DNA from: Megaustenia siamemsis
Lineage: Eukaryota > Mollusca > Gastropoda > Stylommatophora > Ariophantidae
NCBI GenBank assembly: GCA_032433765.1
Contig: JAVIAB010000159.1
Location: forward strand, 60,983,543-61,047,542
Direction: 5' to 3'
Length of the DNA: 64,000 bases
Position 1 is the stretch's first letter, and each line of letters begins with the position of its first letter. The notes beneath the pieces were generated by a model, which saw only the letters and a list, made by a program, of their open reading frames with translations, was not told the origin of the DNA and searched no databases. Positions 24,584 through 35,164 of the stretch are shown here, piece after piece. A program made the position numbers and the translations under genes.

Positions 24584-25062
24584 TGTGTTGCTTGCAGCAA
24601 TATTCTTTCATGTCATTCGCAGTAATTCATATGTCAGCGAAAGTCTCTCAAGTCATTTATTTGTCATTCATAGTCACTTGTGTCATTCATCTGTCAGTCA
24701 TAGTCACTTATATCATTCATAGTCTTAAAAAAGAGAGCCCTAAAACTGTTTGAGACGAATCTCGATTCTTTCAATATTACAATAAACTGAACATCTTTTT
24801 ATGTCTGACACTTTAAAATATCCATAATTTTATCTATAAAATGTGGCTGTTTCATTTGTTGTTTCAGCATTAGAATGGAGTTTTGCAATAACGATGATCA
24901 AAATCCATTATTTTCGGTCGGCCATTCGGTTTGGTATTCTCACAACGTTTGTTGCACGCTTGTTGTTTTGTGATTTGATCGTTCTGTCTTGTCACGTGGC
25001 CAAATCATCTTATATTGCCTTCCTCTTCTTCCTCTTCTACTCTTCCTCTTCTTCTACATTTC

Positions 25063-25399
25063 AGCTCCCTGTGGAGCATATGTCTTCTACAAACACTTTC
25101 CAAGTCGTTCTGTTTCTTGCCATTCTTTTAAGACCATTCCATGTCTTCCCCATGATCGTATTTTCTTTTTCTATCTTTCTTCTCCAAGAATTAATTGGTC
25201 TTCCTCTTTGTCTTTTCCCTGGGGATTCCAAAAAAGGGCCTGATGTGTAATACTCTTAGTTCGCTTCAGCAGTGTGTGTCCCATGCAGCGCCATCGTCTT
25301 CGCTGTATCTCTTTATCCACTGGTATTTCACTGGTACATTTCCATAGTTCTATGTTAGTGATTTTGTCCTGCCATTTCCATGCTTTTATTCTGCGTAAG
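25063..25399 (-). pseudogene. LINE-A 3' end fragment (unit 5)
   Basis: Same fragment, present although the neighbouring RNase H segment is absent in this unit. Confidence 0.75.
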
Positions 25400-25953
25400 A
25401 TATATGGCAGGATTATATACCAGAACTATTTCACGACCAAAGGGACAAGAAACCACATATAAATTGTACATCGGGCTGTAAAATCTTAAAATCTGAGGTG
25501 GAAAAAGCTATAAAAATAATGAAAAAGGGAAATGCAGCAGGACCTGACAGCATACAGATAGAGATGATACAGGCACTAGAAGATTTTAGCATTGAAGTGA
25601 TTACAGACATATGCAACGACATATACCACACATGATACATACCAAATGAACTAAAAACATCAACTTTCATTGCATTGCTTAGAAAGAATGGTGCAGTTGA
25701 AGGCAGTGACTTTAGAACAATAAACTTAATGAGCCATGTTACAAAAATCTTGCAAAAAGTTATACCAGGAAGGATTCAGAATAAATACTGAATTAGATGA
25801 GCAGCAATTTGGATTTGGGAAAATAGCGGGACAAATGGAGCCATAATGTGCATGAGAAAATTAATCGAAAAGTACACAGAAGTAAACAAACCAATATATG
25901 CATGCTTCATAGACTGCACCAAATTTTTTGATACAGTACACCACAAACAACTT
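25400..25953 (+). pseudogene. LINE-C reverse transcriptase, 5' half (units 5-6)
   Basis: Copy of 4733-5286; continues at 26599. Confidence 0.8.
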
Positions 25954-26598
25954 ATCATCATCATCATCATCATCATGTGCCATACCGGTTGGCGTAGGTG
26001 ATCATGTCCCTCCACAATCTTCTATCTACAGTGAATCGTATCTGTTCTGTTGTTGAATGTTTTCCATGCTATGACACTAAGCTATCCAGTATTTTCTCTC
26101 TTTGTCGTCCGCGATCTCTCTTTACTTTTATTTTTCCAGTTGTAACCAAGTATTCCAACTTATCATGATGTGCCCGAAAAATGTTGATTGCTTCACTCTG
26201 ATGTTTTTTAAGAGCTCCCTTTTTGTGTTGGCCTCTGAGAACTTCCTCATTGGTCTTTTTAGCTGTCCAGGGAACTTTCAACATTCTTCTGAGAAATCCC
26301 ATCTACGTGGCCTCTAATCGTCTTTTCATTTGTTTGTCTACTGTCCATGATTCGCATCCATAGGTCAGAATTGGTTCTATATAGCACCAATGAACACTCT
26401 TTCTCATTTATATTGACATAGATTTGTTACATAAGATATTTTCATTTATTGAAATGCTATTTTGGCCTTAGATATTATGATTTTTATTTATGTGGTGCAT
26501 CTCCCATCTGATGTTATTATTGTGTCCAAGTATTTGAAACGTTGCACTTGTTTCAGATTTGTCTGTTTTTTTTATACTGCATGATAGTGATTGTTTCT
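25954..26598 (-). mobile_element. LINE-B insertion inside LINE-C (unit 6)
   Basis: Flanked by aaacaactt at 25945-25953 and 26599-26607. It has the 8-T form, as in units 1 and 2. Confidence 0.85.
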
Positions 26599-28675
26599 AA
26601 ACAACTTTTAGAATGCCTAAAAGAGATACATCTAGATGACGTGGACTTACGATTAATATGTAATCTATACTGGGAACAAACAGCAATAATAAAATATAAC
26701 AATGAGAACTCTACACCCATTGATATAAAAAGAGGTTAAGACAGGGATGCATCCTATCACCAAGCTTGTTCAAGCTATACACTGAGCAAATCTTTAAAAA
26801 ACATCATAGAGATGCCAGGCCTACAAATTAATGGAAATATATTCAATAACCTAAGATATGCTGATGATACTGTACTACTAGCAGAAAATCCTAAAGATCT
26901 ACAACAATTACTTAATGAAATAAACATGACAAGCAAAAAATATGGTCTAGATATGAATATCAAAAAGACTAAAACTATGATCATAATTAAAAAAAAAGAA
27001 AATACTCAAAACCCACAAGCGGTTATCAAAATTGAAGGAATAGACCTGGCGACAGTTCAGAACTACAACTAACTTGGACATACTATAACCAGTGATGGAA
27101 AATGTACAAACTGAAATAAATAAAGAATAGGAATGGTAAAAAGTAATTTCAATGTCATGAAGAACATACTAACATCAAAACAATTAACACCAAGCCTAAA
27201 ACTAAGAATAGTTAAATGTTACATCTTCTCAATATTCCTGTATGGTGCAGAAACATGCACATTAGATAAATAAACAGAATAGATAATTGAAGCCTTTGAA
27301 ATGTGGATATATAGAAGAATAGGTAGAATTGGATGGAAGGAAAAGAAAACAAACGATGAAGTATTAAAACAACTAAAAATGAAAAGAGAACTACTAAACA
27401 CAATTCAAACAAGACAAATGCGACTTTTGGGCCATGTTAAAAGACACAACAGCCTACTAAAAGTAATCCTGGAGGGGGAAAATACAAGGTAAAAGAGGCA
27501 GAGGCAGACCAAGACTAAAAATGGACGAGTAAGATCAAAAGATAGACAAATCAGCCTATGACAACCTGCACCATCAAAACAAGAGACAGAGCAGAATGGC
27601 GCTCCATGGTAGCCATCCTTCGTTGCGGAGACGGCACTAGACGATGATGATGAATCTATGGCCACTAGAAAGATAAATGGAGACAGAAGGCATCCCTGCC
27701 TTACTCCTGTTCTTATTTCAAATGCTTATGTAAGCTGCCATTCATGAACCACACTAGATTTTGTTCCTTCATACATTATTTTTGTCAGGTTAATAAACTT
27801 TATGGGGATTCCGTAATGACTCCGCAACTTCCAAAGCATTCTTTTGTCTAAACTATCAAATGCTTTTTCGTAATCTATGAATCCAATATAAAGTAGCAAT
27901 TTTAGTTCTAAACTTTGTTCCACTATTATACGTAGGGTAGTTATTTGATCAACACATGATCTGTTCTTCCTAAAACCTTTTTGTTCATCTCTCAAATGTT
28001 TCTCTATGGTCTCATTTAGTCTCTCCATAATGATTCTGCTTAATATTTTTCCTTCCACTGATAGTAGCATAATTCCCCTATAATTTGTGCACTCCTGTAA
28101 ACTTCCTTTCTTAGGTAGTTTGATCATATAACCTTCTTTCCAGTCTTTAGGTATTTCTTTCCTCTCCCAAATTTTATCTAATAGATTATGTAGCATCTTT
28201 GTAGAGTTGTTCATACCTGATTTGATGGCTACCGAAGAAATTTCATCTGGTCCTTTCTGGCTTTACCATTTTTTTTAATAGCTTGATGGCTTTCATTATT
28301 TCGTCTTTACTTGATTTTCTAGAGTTATCTGCAGGTAGTATATCTGGAGGGTCATTTAAGCCGGGTCTGTTCAAAAGTACTTCAAAGTGCTCTTACCATC
28401 TCTCCAATTGTACCCTTATATTACTAAGCTGATTTTTTTCTTATCTTTAATAAAGACATTGATCTATTTGCATTGTATACTTAATTTCTTTGTGCTGTTG
28501 TACAGTTCTTTCATATTACCTTTATTTCCTGGATCCTCTGTCTCTTATGCTAGTTCTTCTGTATATTTGCTTTTATCCCTTTTAATGCATCTTCTCACTT
28601 CTTTGTTCACCTTAGTGTACGCTTCCTGTGTCTTGGCTTTAGCACTTCTCGTCTGCCTTAATTTTTGTCTGCTTT
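26026..28675. repeat. Tandem array unit 6, truncated right end of array
   Basis: Matches the other units closely up to about 28,675, inside LINE-A. There the base-for-base match stops and a clearly diverged copy of the same LINE-A continues without a gap. This is the right edge of the homogeneous array. Confidence 0.9.
26599..27653 (+). pseudogene. LINE-C reverse transcriptase, 3' half (unit 6)
   Basis: Same broken frame as units 1, 2 and 4. A private change (gttaaatg for gcaaaatg) lies near 27,210. Confidence 0.85.
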
Positions 28676-30000
28676 TTTTGGTTCTTTTTTTCTTTATTTT
28701 TATCCAGGGTCGATGCTGTCGTCCACGCCTTATTCTGGCGTTCTCTTTTCCCCAGCGTTCCTTCGTATGTATCTTTCCAAATAACTTTTACCTGTGTCCA
28801 ATGATCTTCTATATTTATTGTATTTTCTACTTGTTTGAGGACTTGGTATTTGTTTGCAATTGTGACTGCGAATTTATCTTTCATTCTTTGTTCTTTAAGA
28901 AACCCTGCATTGAAATACTTTCTCCCCTTAATCGTTGTTGTATATCTTTTCAGTTTATGTTTGGCTATCAGAAGTTGACGATCTGAATGTACATCTGCCC
29001 CTCTATATACTTTTACATCTTGTAAGGATGATTTAAAATTATAATTAATACATATGTGATATATGTTTGATTTTCCGTTCTATGATCTGGTGACACCCAT
29101 GTAGCTCTATTTATTCTCTTATGTTGGAATATTGTTCCTAAAGGCTCATTTGATTAAGGGCGCAGAAATTCACAAATATCTCTCCATTCTCGATTGTATC
29201 ATCAAGTCCATGTTTTCGCATAATCTCTTCGAAGCCTATTTTGTCTGATCCTACTTTAGCATTTAGGTCTCCCATCAAGATTATAATATCCTTGGCTCGT
29301 CTTTCAACCATCTGACATCGCAACAGTTTATATAATTCATCTTTAACTAAATCATCCTTATCATTGTTTGGTGCATAACATTGGATAATGTGTAATTTTA
29401 TTTTGTTTTTTGTTGTTTTAAATGTTGCTCTCATTAGTCTTGGCCTTTCTGCTTCCCATTCTATTAGTGTTTTATGTGCATTCCTTGATAACATTATAGC
29501 TACCCCTTCACTATGTTGTGCTCCAGGTCCCTGGTGTCTTGATGACAATATCATCTCTCCTGTATTATTTTTATTCTTTCGCTCCTAGCCATTTTGTTTC
29601 GCACATTCCCGGAATATATATTTTGTAATTTCTCATTTCTGCTGCTACCTGTGCAGCTTTTCCTTGTTCATTTAGTGTACGTACATCCCAGGAGCCAATT
29701 CTGGAGTTTTTCCTTTTAGACAAATGGTGTGTCAGCAACCCGGACTCCTTAGGGCGTGAATCATACGTCTCTTAGACAGAAAACCTTTATCTCTCCTGCA
29801 TGGCGGATTTACTTTTATTCATTTCTTTGACTTGTCCATGTTTGTAACGTTTTTTCGGTTAATTTTTTTACAGTATGGGATAGCTGGTCCCAAGCCCAAC
29901 CCTCCTTTTTCGTCTCTTATGAACATGCCTGGTCGGGTACAGCGCCACTTTTCTTTACTCCTCTTTACGGCCCCGGCAGCGCACGGGCGAATGCAGTGAG
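27654..30000 (-). pseudogene. LINE-A copy spanning the array edge (parent-like copy)
   Basis: The only LINE-A here that runs from array sequence into its own 5' part. Array-like to about 28,675 (palm frame 27726-28214), then diverged but colinear: linker 28639-28884, endonuclease 29138-29554, a further endonuclease N-terminus upstream (RIGSWDVRTLNEQGKAAQ near 29,650-29,710) and probable 5' leader to about 30,000. It shares the odd taaaattataattaatac stretch (about 29,034) with the array units and not with the copy at 59.8 kb, so it is the likely source of the LINE-A part of the unit. Confidence 0.8.
29138..29554 (-). pseudogene. LINE-A apurinic-type endonuclease domain fragment
   Basis: A 138-codon frame of the AP-endonuclease-like domain that nicks target DNA in target-primed reverse transcription. 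Visible blocks are HSEGVAIMLS, HIIQCYAPNNDKDD and the catalytic-type MGDLNAKVGSD, ending at NFCALNQMSL. In the intact relative (59.8-62.4 kb) the frame continues to the SDHH motif; here a frameshift follows at about 29,137. The domain's N-terminal part lies just upstream (29,560-29,720) behind another frame break. Confidence 0.8.
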
Positions 30001-30124
30001 AGTGTTCAACTATCATGTTTTCAGCTATTATACAGTGAGAGTGTTTCAGCTATCATGTATTCAGCTATTATACAGTGAGAGTGTTTCAGCTATCATGTAT
30101 TCAGCTATTATACAGTGAGAGTGT
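29994..30124. repeat. 40-bp tandem repeat, about 3.3 copies
   Basis: cagtgagagtg recurs at 29,994, 30,033, 30,073 and 30,113, with tcagctatcatgta and tcagctatta between. Periods are 39, 40 and 40 bp. It lies between the 5' side of the LINE-A copy and a LINE-D fragment, so it may be a 5'-end tandem repeat of LINE-A or an expansion at the junction. Confidence 0.8.
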
Positions 30125-30503
30125 CAGAATTGGACACTGGAATCTAGAACAATAAGAAAAATAACGACCAACGAAATGAAATATGTCAGAAAATGACAGG
30201 AAACAGCTGAAGAGACAGAGTAAGAAACACTGGCCTGAGGAAGAAACTCAAAATTAAACTAGCCATCGAATACATAAAGCAGATAAAATGCTTCGGCCCC
30301 ATAACAAGACACAAAGAACTAGTAATGACTCAAAGAGCCATAAACAAACACTACGAAAACGCCAGATTAAGAGGAAGACCGAGAAATAGATGGATTAAGG
30401 GAATACTTGAGTCCTAGGAGGGATAAAACTAGAAGAAGCCAACAGAAGAGCAAAGAATCGCAGATTGTATCTCCCCTCGACGACAACGGCAATGCAGGAA
30501 TGA
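30125..30503 (+). pseudogene. LINE-D 3' fragment, RT C-terminal domain
   Basis: Plus-strand remnant matching the C-terminal part of the LINE-D at 43.2-44.9 kb. Translated pieces correspond to NWTLDSRTIRKITTTEMK, then INWFGHITRQKELTM, then RLRGRPRKRWIKGILESL, with several stops. It ends in atcatcatcatc (about 30,501-30,513) where another fragment begins. Confidence 0.75.
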
Positions 30504-30734
30504 TCATCATCATCAAGTACCGGGCCTACTGGCGATCATGTCTCTCCACAACTTTCGATCTCGGTAGCTATTTATCATTTCTGTTGATGACCTTCTGCCA
30601 AGCCATTTTCTTAAGCTGGCTGTTATTTTTTTCTCTTTGCTTCCCTGTATATCTTCGTCTCTCAATTGTTTCCAGTTGTTACAATATATTCCAGTTGTTC
30701 ACTTCTCATTACATGGTCAAAAAAGGATAATGAA
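30504..30734 (-). pseudogene. LINE-B-like 3' tail fragment
   Basis: Begins with ATC repeats followed by the ggcgatcatgtctctccaca block that also starts the 3' ends of LINE-B copies at 5310, 36,380 and 40,735. More diverged than the array LINE-B. No open frame of note. Confidence 0.6.
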
Positions 30735-30985
30735 CGAGGAAGGATAGAAGTAGAAGAAGATACATCAGACAAGGCTGTTTTCTGTCGCCGGATTTGTTTT
30801 CATTTTACAGCTAAAATAGTATGTGATCAATAGCAGATATAAAAAGAATTTAAGTCAAAGGCCACAACAAAAACAATTTGAGATATGCGGATGACACAGT
30901 CTTAATATAAGAGATAGATAAAGAACCACAGACATGAATAACATAATAGTAAATGAAAGCATATACTACAACGAATAAGAGTAGA
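30735..30985 (+). pseudogene. Degenerate reverse transcriptase palm fragment
   Basis: Two reverse transcriptase blocks can be read across frameshifts on the plus strand: an RQGCFLSPDLF-type motif near 30,767-30,800 and a YADDTVL-type catalytic block near 30,882-30,903. The family is not resolved; it lies directly before the second LINE-A copy. Confidence 0.5.
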
Positions 30986-31696
30986 AAATATTTCAATGTA
31001 TGGTTTCTTAAAGAACAAGATAAATTCGCAGTCACAATATCAAACAAATACCAAGTCCTCCAACAACTAGAAAATACAAGAAATATAGAAGATCGTTGGA
31101 AACAGATAAATGATATATAGATAGATACATACGAAGATACGATGGGGAAAAGAGAACGCCATAATAAGTCGTGGACGAAAGCATAGACACTGGATAAAAT
31201 TAAAGAATGAAAGAACAAGGAAGAAGGCATAAATAAAAGCAAAACGAGAAGTAATAACGTCAAGAAGCAGGACACTTACACAGAGGTGAACAAAGAAGTG
31301 AGAAGATGCATTAAAAGGGATAGAAGGAAATATATAGATAAACTAGCTAAAGAGACAGAAGATGCAGGAAATAACGGGAATATGAAAGAACTGTACAACA
31401 GCACAAAGAAATTAAATGGAAAATTTAAACATATCAATGTCTTTATTAAAGATAAGAAATGAAATCTGTTTAGTAATATAAGGGAACAAATGGAGAGATG
31501 GAAAGAGCACTTTGAAGAACTTTTGAACAGACCTGGCTCAAATAATCCTCTAGATATACTGCCAGCAGAAGAAGAGTTAACCGTTAACTCTAGAAAATCA
31601 AGTAAAGAAGAAATAATGAAAGCCATCAAGCTATTAAAAGATGGTAAAGCCACAGGACCAGATGAAATTCCTTCGGAAGCCATCAAATCTGGTATT
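30986..31696 (+). pseudogene. LINE-A copy 2, 5' part (plus strand)
   Basis: Plus-strand LINE-A linker and RT start: FLKEQDKFAVTISNKYQV, then EVNKEVRRCIKRDRRKYID (about 31,287), then an open stretch 31490-31711 with MERWKEHFEELLNRPGS and ATGPDEIPSEAIK. Interrupted at 31,697 by a LINE-C insertion; LINE-A resumes at 33,908 at the matching codon. Orientation is opposite to the LINE-A copy at 27.7-30 kb, so the two form a large imperfect inverted repeat. Confidence 0.85.
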
Positions 31697-31704
31697 CATC
31701 ATCA

Positions 31705-33501
31705 TCATTGAGTGCCGTCTCCGCAACGAAGGTTGGCTACCATGGAGCGCCATTTTGCTCTATCTCTTGCTTTGATGGTGCAGGTTGTCATCGGTTGATT
31801 TGTCCAGCTTTTGATGTTACTCGTCCATGTTAATCTTGGTCTGCCTCTGCCTCTTTTACCTTGTATTTTCCCCTCCAGGATCACTTTCAGTAGGCTGTTG
31901 TGTCTTTTAACATGGCCTAAGAATCGCATTTGTCTTGTTCTAATTGTGTTCAGAAGTTCTCTTTTCATTTTTAGTTGTTTTAAGACTTTGTCATTTGTTT
32001 TCTTTTCCTTCCATCCAATTCTACCTATTCTTCTATATAACCACATTTCAAAGGCTTCAATTCTCTGTTCTGTTTTCTTGTCTAATGTCCATGTTTCAGC
32101 ACCATGTAGGAATATTGAGAAGATGTAACATTTTGCTATTCTTAGTTTTAGCTCTGGTGTTATTTGTTTTGATGTTAGTATGTCCTTCATGACATTAAAA
32201 TTACTTTTTGCCATTCCTATTCTTTTGTTTATTTCAGTTGTACATTTTCCATCACTGGTTATAGTATGTCCAAGGTAGTTGTAGTTCTGAACTGTCTCCA
32301 GGTCTATTCCTTCAATTTTGATATCCACTTGTGGGTTTTGAGTATTTTCTTTGTTTATGATCATAGTTTTAGTCTTTTTGATATTCATATCTAGTCCATA
32401 TTTTTTGCTTGTCGTGTTTATTTCATTAAGTAATTGTTGTAGGTCTTTAGGATTTTCTGCTAGTAGTACAGTATCGTCAGCATATCTTAGGTTATTGATT
32501 ATCTTTCCATTAATTTGTAGGCCTGGCATCTCTATGATGTTTTTAAAGATTTGCTCAGTGTATAGATTGAACAAGCTTGGTGATAGGATGCATCCTTGTC
32601 TTACTCCTCTTTTTATATCAATGGGTGTAGAGAACTCTTTGTTATATTTTATTATTGCTGTTTGCTCCCAGTATAGATTGCATATTAGTCGTATATCCAT
32701 GTCATCTAGATGTATCTCTTTTAGGCATTCTATAAGTTGTTTGTGATGTACTCTATCAAAAGCTTTGGTGTAGTCTATGAAGCAGGCATATATTGGTTTG
32801 TTTACTTCTGTGTATTTTTCGATTAATGTTCTCATGCAGAATATGGCTTCTTTTGTCCCGCTATTTTTCCTAAATCCAAATTGCTGCTCATCTAATTCAG
32901 TATTGATTTTATTCTGAATCCTTCCTTGTATAACTTTTAGCAAGATTTTTGTAACATGGCTCATTAGGCTTATTGTTCTAAAGTCACTGCATTCAACTGC
33001 ACCATTCTTTTTAGGCAATGCAATGAAAGTTGATATTTTTAGTTCATTTGGTATGTATCCTGTGTGGTATATGTCGTTGCATATGTCTGTAATCACTTCA
33101 ATGCCAAAATCTTCAAGTGCCTGTATCATCTCTATCTGTATGCTTTCAGGTCCTGCTGCTTTTCCCCTTTTCATTGTTTTTATAGCTTTTACCACATCAG
33201 ATTTTAAGATTTTATAGCCTGATGTACATTTTATAACTGGTTTCTTGTCCCTTTGATCATGAAATAGTTCTGTTATATATTCCTGCCATCTATCTATGCT
33301 ATCCTTATTGTCTGTTAGCATTTTTCCTTTTTTGTCTGCAATGCATCCACCTTCTGTGGCTTTTTTATTTTTATTAGTCATTCTCTTTATTTCTGTGTGC
33401 ATTCCTCTTAGGTCTTGTTTGCTTTCCATAGTTTCTATTTCTCTACATTTTTTGGCTGAGCCAGTCTTCTTTTGCCTTTTTGCACATTTTGCGTATCTCA
33501 T
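31705..33501 (-). CDS. LINE-C reverse transcriptase ORF (598 aa)
   Basis: Long open frame of a non-LTR retrotransposon reverse transcriptase. Visible blocks: GKAAGPESIQIEMI (about 113-126), FRTISLMSHVTKILLKV (about 174-190), FIDYTKAFD palm motif (241-249), RQGCILSPSLFNLY (301-314), catalytic YADD (340-343), KYGLDMNIKKTKTM, HGAETWTLDKKTEQRI, and the C-terminal MWLYRRIGRIGWKEKKTND and RQMRFLGHVKRH blocks ending in GKRGRGRPRLTW. All catalytic RT residues are present. The upstream part continues in another frame at 33443-33922, so one frameshift separates it from the endonuclease remnant. The element is 5'-truncated and unlikely to be autonomous. Confidence 0.85.
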   Translation of the reverse strand: MRYAKCAKRQKKTGSAKKCREIETMESKQDLRGMHTEIKRMTNKNKKATEGGCIADKKGKMLTDNKDSIDRWQEYITELFHDQRDKKPVIKCTSGYKILKSDVVKAIKTMKRGKAAGPESIQIEMIQALEDFGIEVITDICNDIYHTGYIPNELKISTFIALPKKNGAVECSDFRTISLMSHVTKILLKVIQGRIQNKINTELDEQQFGFRKNSGTKEAIFCMRTLIEKYTEVNKPIYACFIDYTKAFDRVHHKQLIECLKEIHLDDMDIRLICNLYWEQTAIIKYNKEFSTPIDIKRGVRQGCILSPSLFNLYTEQIFKNIIEMPGLQINGKIINNLRYADDTVLLAENPKDLQQLLNEINTTSKKYGLDMNIKKTKTMIINKENTQNPQVDIKIEGIDLETVQNYNYLGHTITSDGKCTTEINKRIGMAKSNFNVMKDILTSKQITPELKLRIAKCYIFSIFLHGAETWTLDKKTEQRIEAFEMWLYRRIGRIGWKEKKTNDKVLKQLKMKRELLNTIRTRQMRFLGHVKRHNSLLKVILEGKIQGKRGRGRPRLTWTSNIKSWTNQPMTTCTIKARDRAKWRSMVANLRCGDGTQ

Positions 33502-33907
33502 TATCTATTTTATTGTATTGGGCAGTGTTCTTCGCTTGTCTCCTTTCTTCCATTTTTTCTAAGATGGTGTTAGTTATCCATTTTTGTTTTTTGTTCTTTT
33601 CTCTTTTGGGTAAGGTGTCGCAGGCTTTTTGTATGCTTTTCTTTATGCATTGCCATTTGGTTGTTACTTTTTCATCAGGATTTTCTCTTCTGTATTGTTC
33701 AATTCCTTCCTCTAGCAGCTTCTGGTATGTGTTCTTTACTTGTATTGTATAGGTATCTTTAATATCTTTTTGATTTAAAGCTGTTATGTCAAGTGGGTTT
33801 GTTGATGAATCAGATTTTTGCTTGTTTCTCTTTAGTTTGATTTTCATTTTAATCATTACAGGATTGTGATCAGAATTAATATCTGCTCCTGGGTAGGTTT
33901 TGGCTTT
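33443..33907 (-). pseudogene. LINE-C linker and endonuclease C-terminal remnant
   Basis: Frame overlapping the start of the RT ORF by about 59 bp. It contains the end of the AP-endonuclease domain (GADINSDHNPVMIKMKIKL, the SDHxP catalytic His motif) and a basic, charged linker up to CKKAKEDWLSQKM. The same sequence continues in the RT frame, showing a simple frameshift near 33,450-33,500. Its 5' end is the truncation point of the insertion. Confidence 0.8.
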
Positions 33908-35150
33908 ATCTGGTATTAACACCTCTATAAAGATGTTACATAATATATTAGATAAAATTTGGGAGAGGGAAGAAATACGTACAAACAGGAAAGAAGGTTA
34001 TATGATCAAACTACCAAAGAAAGAAAGTTTACAGGAGTGCACAAAGGGAAAGTATGCAACTATTAGTGTAAGGAAAAATATTAAGCAGAATCATTCTTGA
34101 GAGACTAAAAGAGGCTATAGAGAAACATTTGAGTGATGAACAAGCAGGTTTTAGGAAGAACAGATCATATGCTGATCAAATAACTAATCTGTATAACTTA
34201 TTATGTAAGGGCAGCTTAGAGAAGTATTTGAAATAAGAACAGGAGTAAGGCATGAATGCCTTGTCTCAATTTCTCTTTGTACTGGCCATTGATTGGATTA
34301 TGGAAAAAAAATTCAAAACAACAGAAATTGAATCCAGTGGTCACTAACCAAGCAACTTGATGATTTAGACTTTGCTGATGACATAGCTCTCCTATCACAC
34401 ATTTATCACCAGATGCAGGATAAAATGAACATACTTGATGAAAGATCAAAACAGCTAGGACTGAAAATTAATAGAGATAAGAACAACATTATGAGAATTA
34501 ATGCAGTTAGCAATAACCAAATAAAATTAGGAGAAATACCTCTACTAGATGTTCAATCTTACATATATCTAGGTAGGAATATAGATAAAGAGAGAGGTAG
34601 AGAATATGATACCTAAATAAGGATATCAAACGCAAGAGCAGCTTTTATTCCACTGGGAAACATGGAAGTCCAAAGCATTTAGGTTAAATATAAAAAGTAA
34701 AAATGTTCAACTCCAATGTTAGCCCTATTAATATGGCTGTGAAACATGGAGAACAAGAAAATTAACAATCATGAAGATACATACTTTCATTAATGAATGC
34801 TTACGCAGAATAAAAGAATGGAAATGGCAGGACAAAATCATCAACATAGAATTATGGAAATGTACCAGTGAAATACCAGTGGATAAAGAGATACAGTGAA
34901 GACGATGGCGCTGGATAGGACACAAACTGCGGATGCCAACTGAGAGTATTACACATCAGGACGTTTTTTGGAAACCTCAGGGAAAAGACAAAGAGGAAGA
35001 CCAAGGAATTTTTATAGAGAAGACAGATAGAAGCAGAGATGAAGATAATGGGGAAGACATATAATGATCTTAAAAGAATGACAAGAAACGGAACGACTTG
35101 GAAAGTGTTAGTTGAAGACCTATGCTCGACAGGGAGCTGAAAGGTAGAAG
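33908..35150 (+). pseudogene. LINE-A copy 2, 3' part (plus strand)
   Basis: Continues LINE-A after the LINE-C insertion: KMLHNILDKIWEREEI (33,930), KEGYMIKLPKKESLQECT, a frameshifted GFRKNRS block (34,150), a FADD-type catalytic block (about 34,370-34,385), DERSKQLGLKINRDK (34,434 on), then the C-terminal FINECLRRIKEWKWQDK and RRWRWIGHKLRMPT blocks. There are many stops, and the FIDYEKAFD region is deleted between about 34,195 and 34,210. Confidence 0.8.
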
Positions 35151-35164
35151 CAGCAGAAGAAAAG

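Larger units (their letters stand above)
21440..26025. repeat. Tandem array unit 5 (lacks RNase H segment)
   Basis: Length 4586 bp, short by exactly the 775-bp RNase H segment. A single caatattctttcat (24598-24611) stands where the other units have two copies bracketing the segment. With unit 6 it shares a variant near 23,980 (tttgcttttatccc, against tttcctttttatccc in units 1-4). Confidence 0.95.
31697..33907 (-). mobile_element. LINE-C insertion in LINE-A copy 2, with 10-bp TSD
   Basis: A 2.2-kb 5'-truncated LINE-C on the minus strand. Its 3' end is an ATC run (31,697-31,709), as in the array copies. The direct repeat atctggtatt lies on both sides (31687-31696 and 33908-33917), and LINE-A reads on at the corresponding codon after it. 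This is the best-preserved LINE-C here and the reference for the array fragments. Confidence 0.9.
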
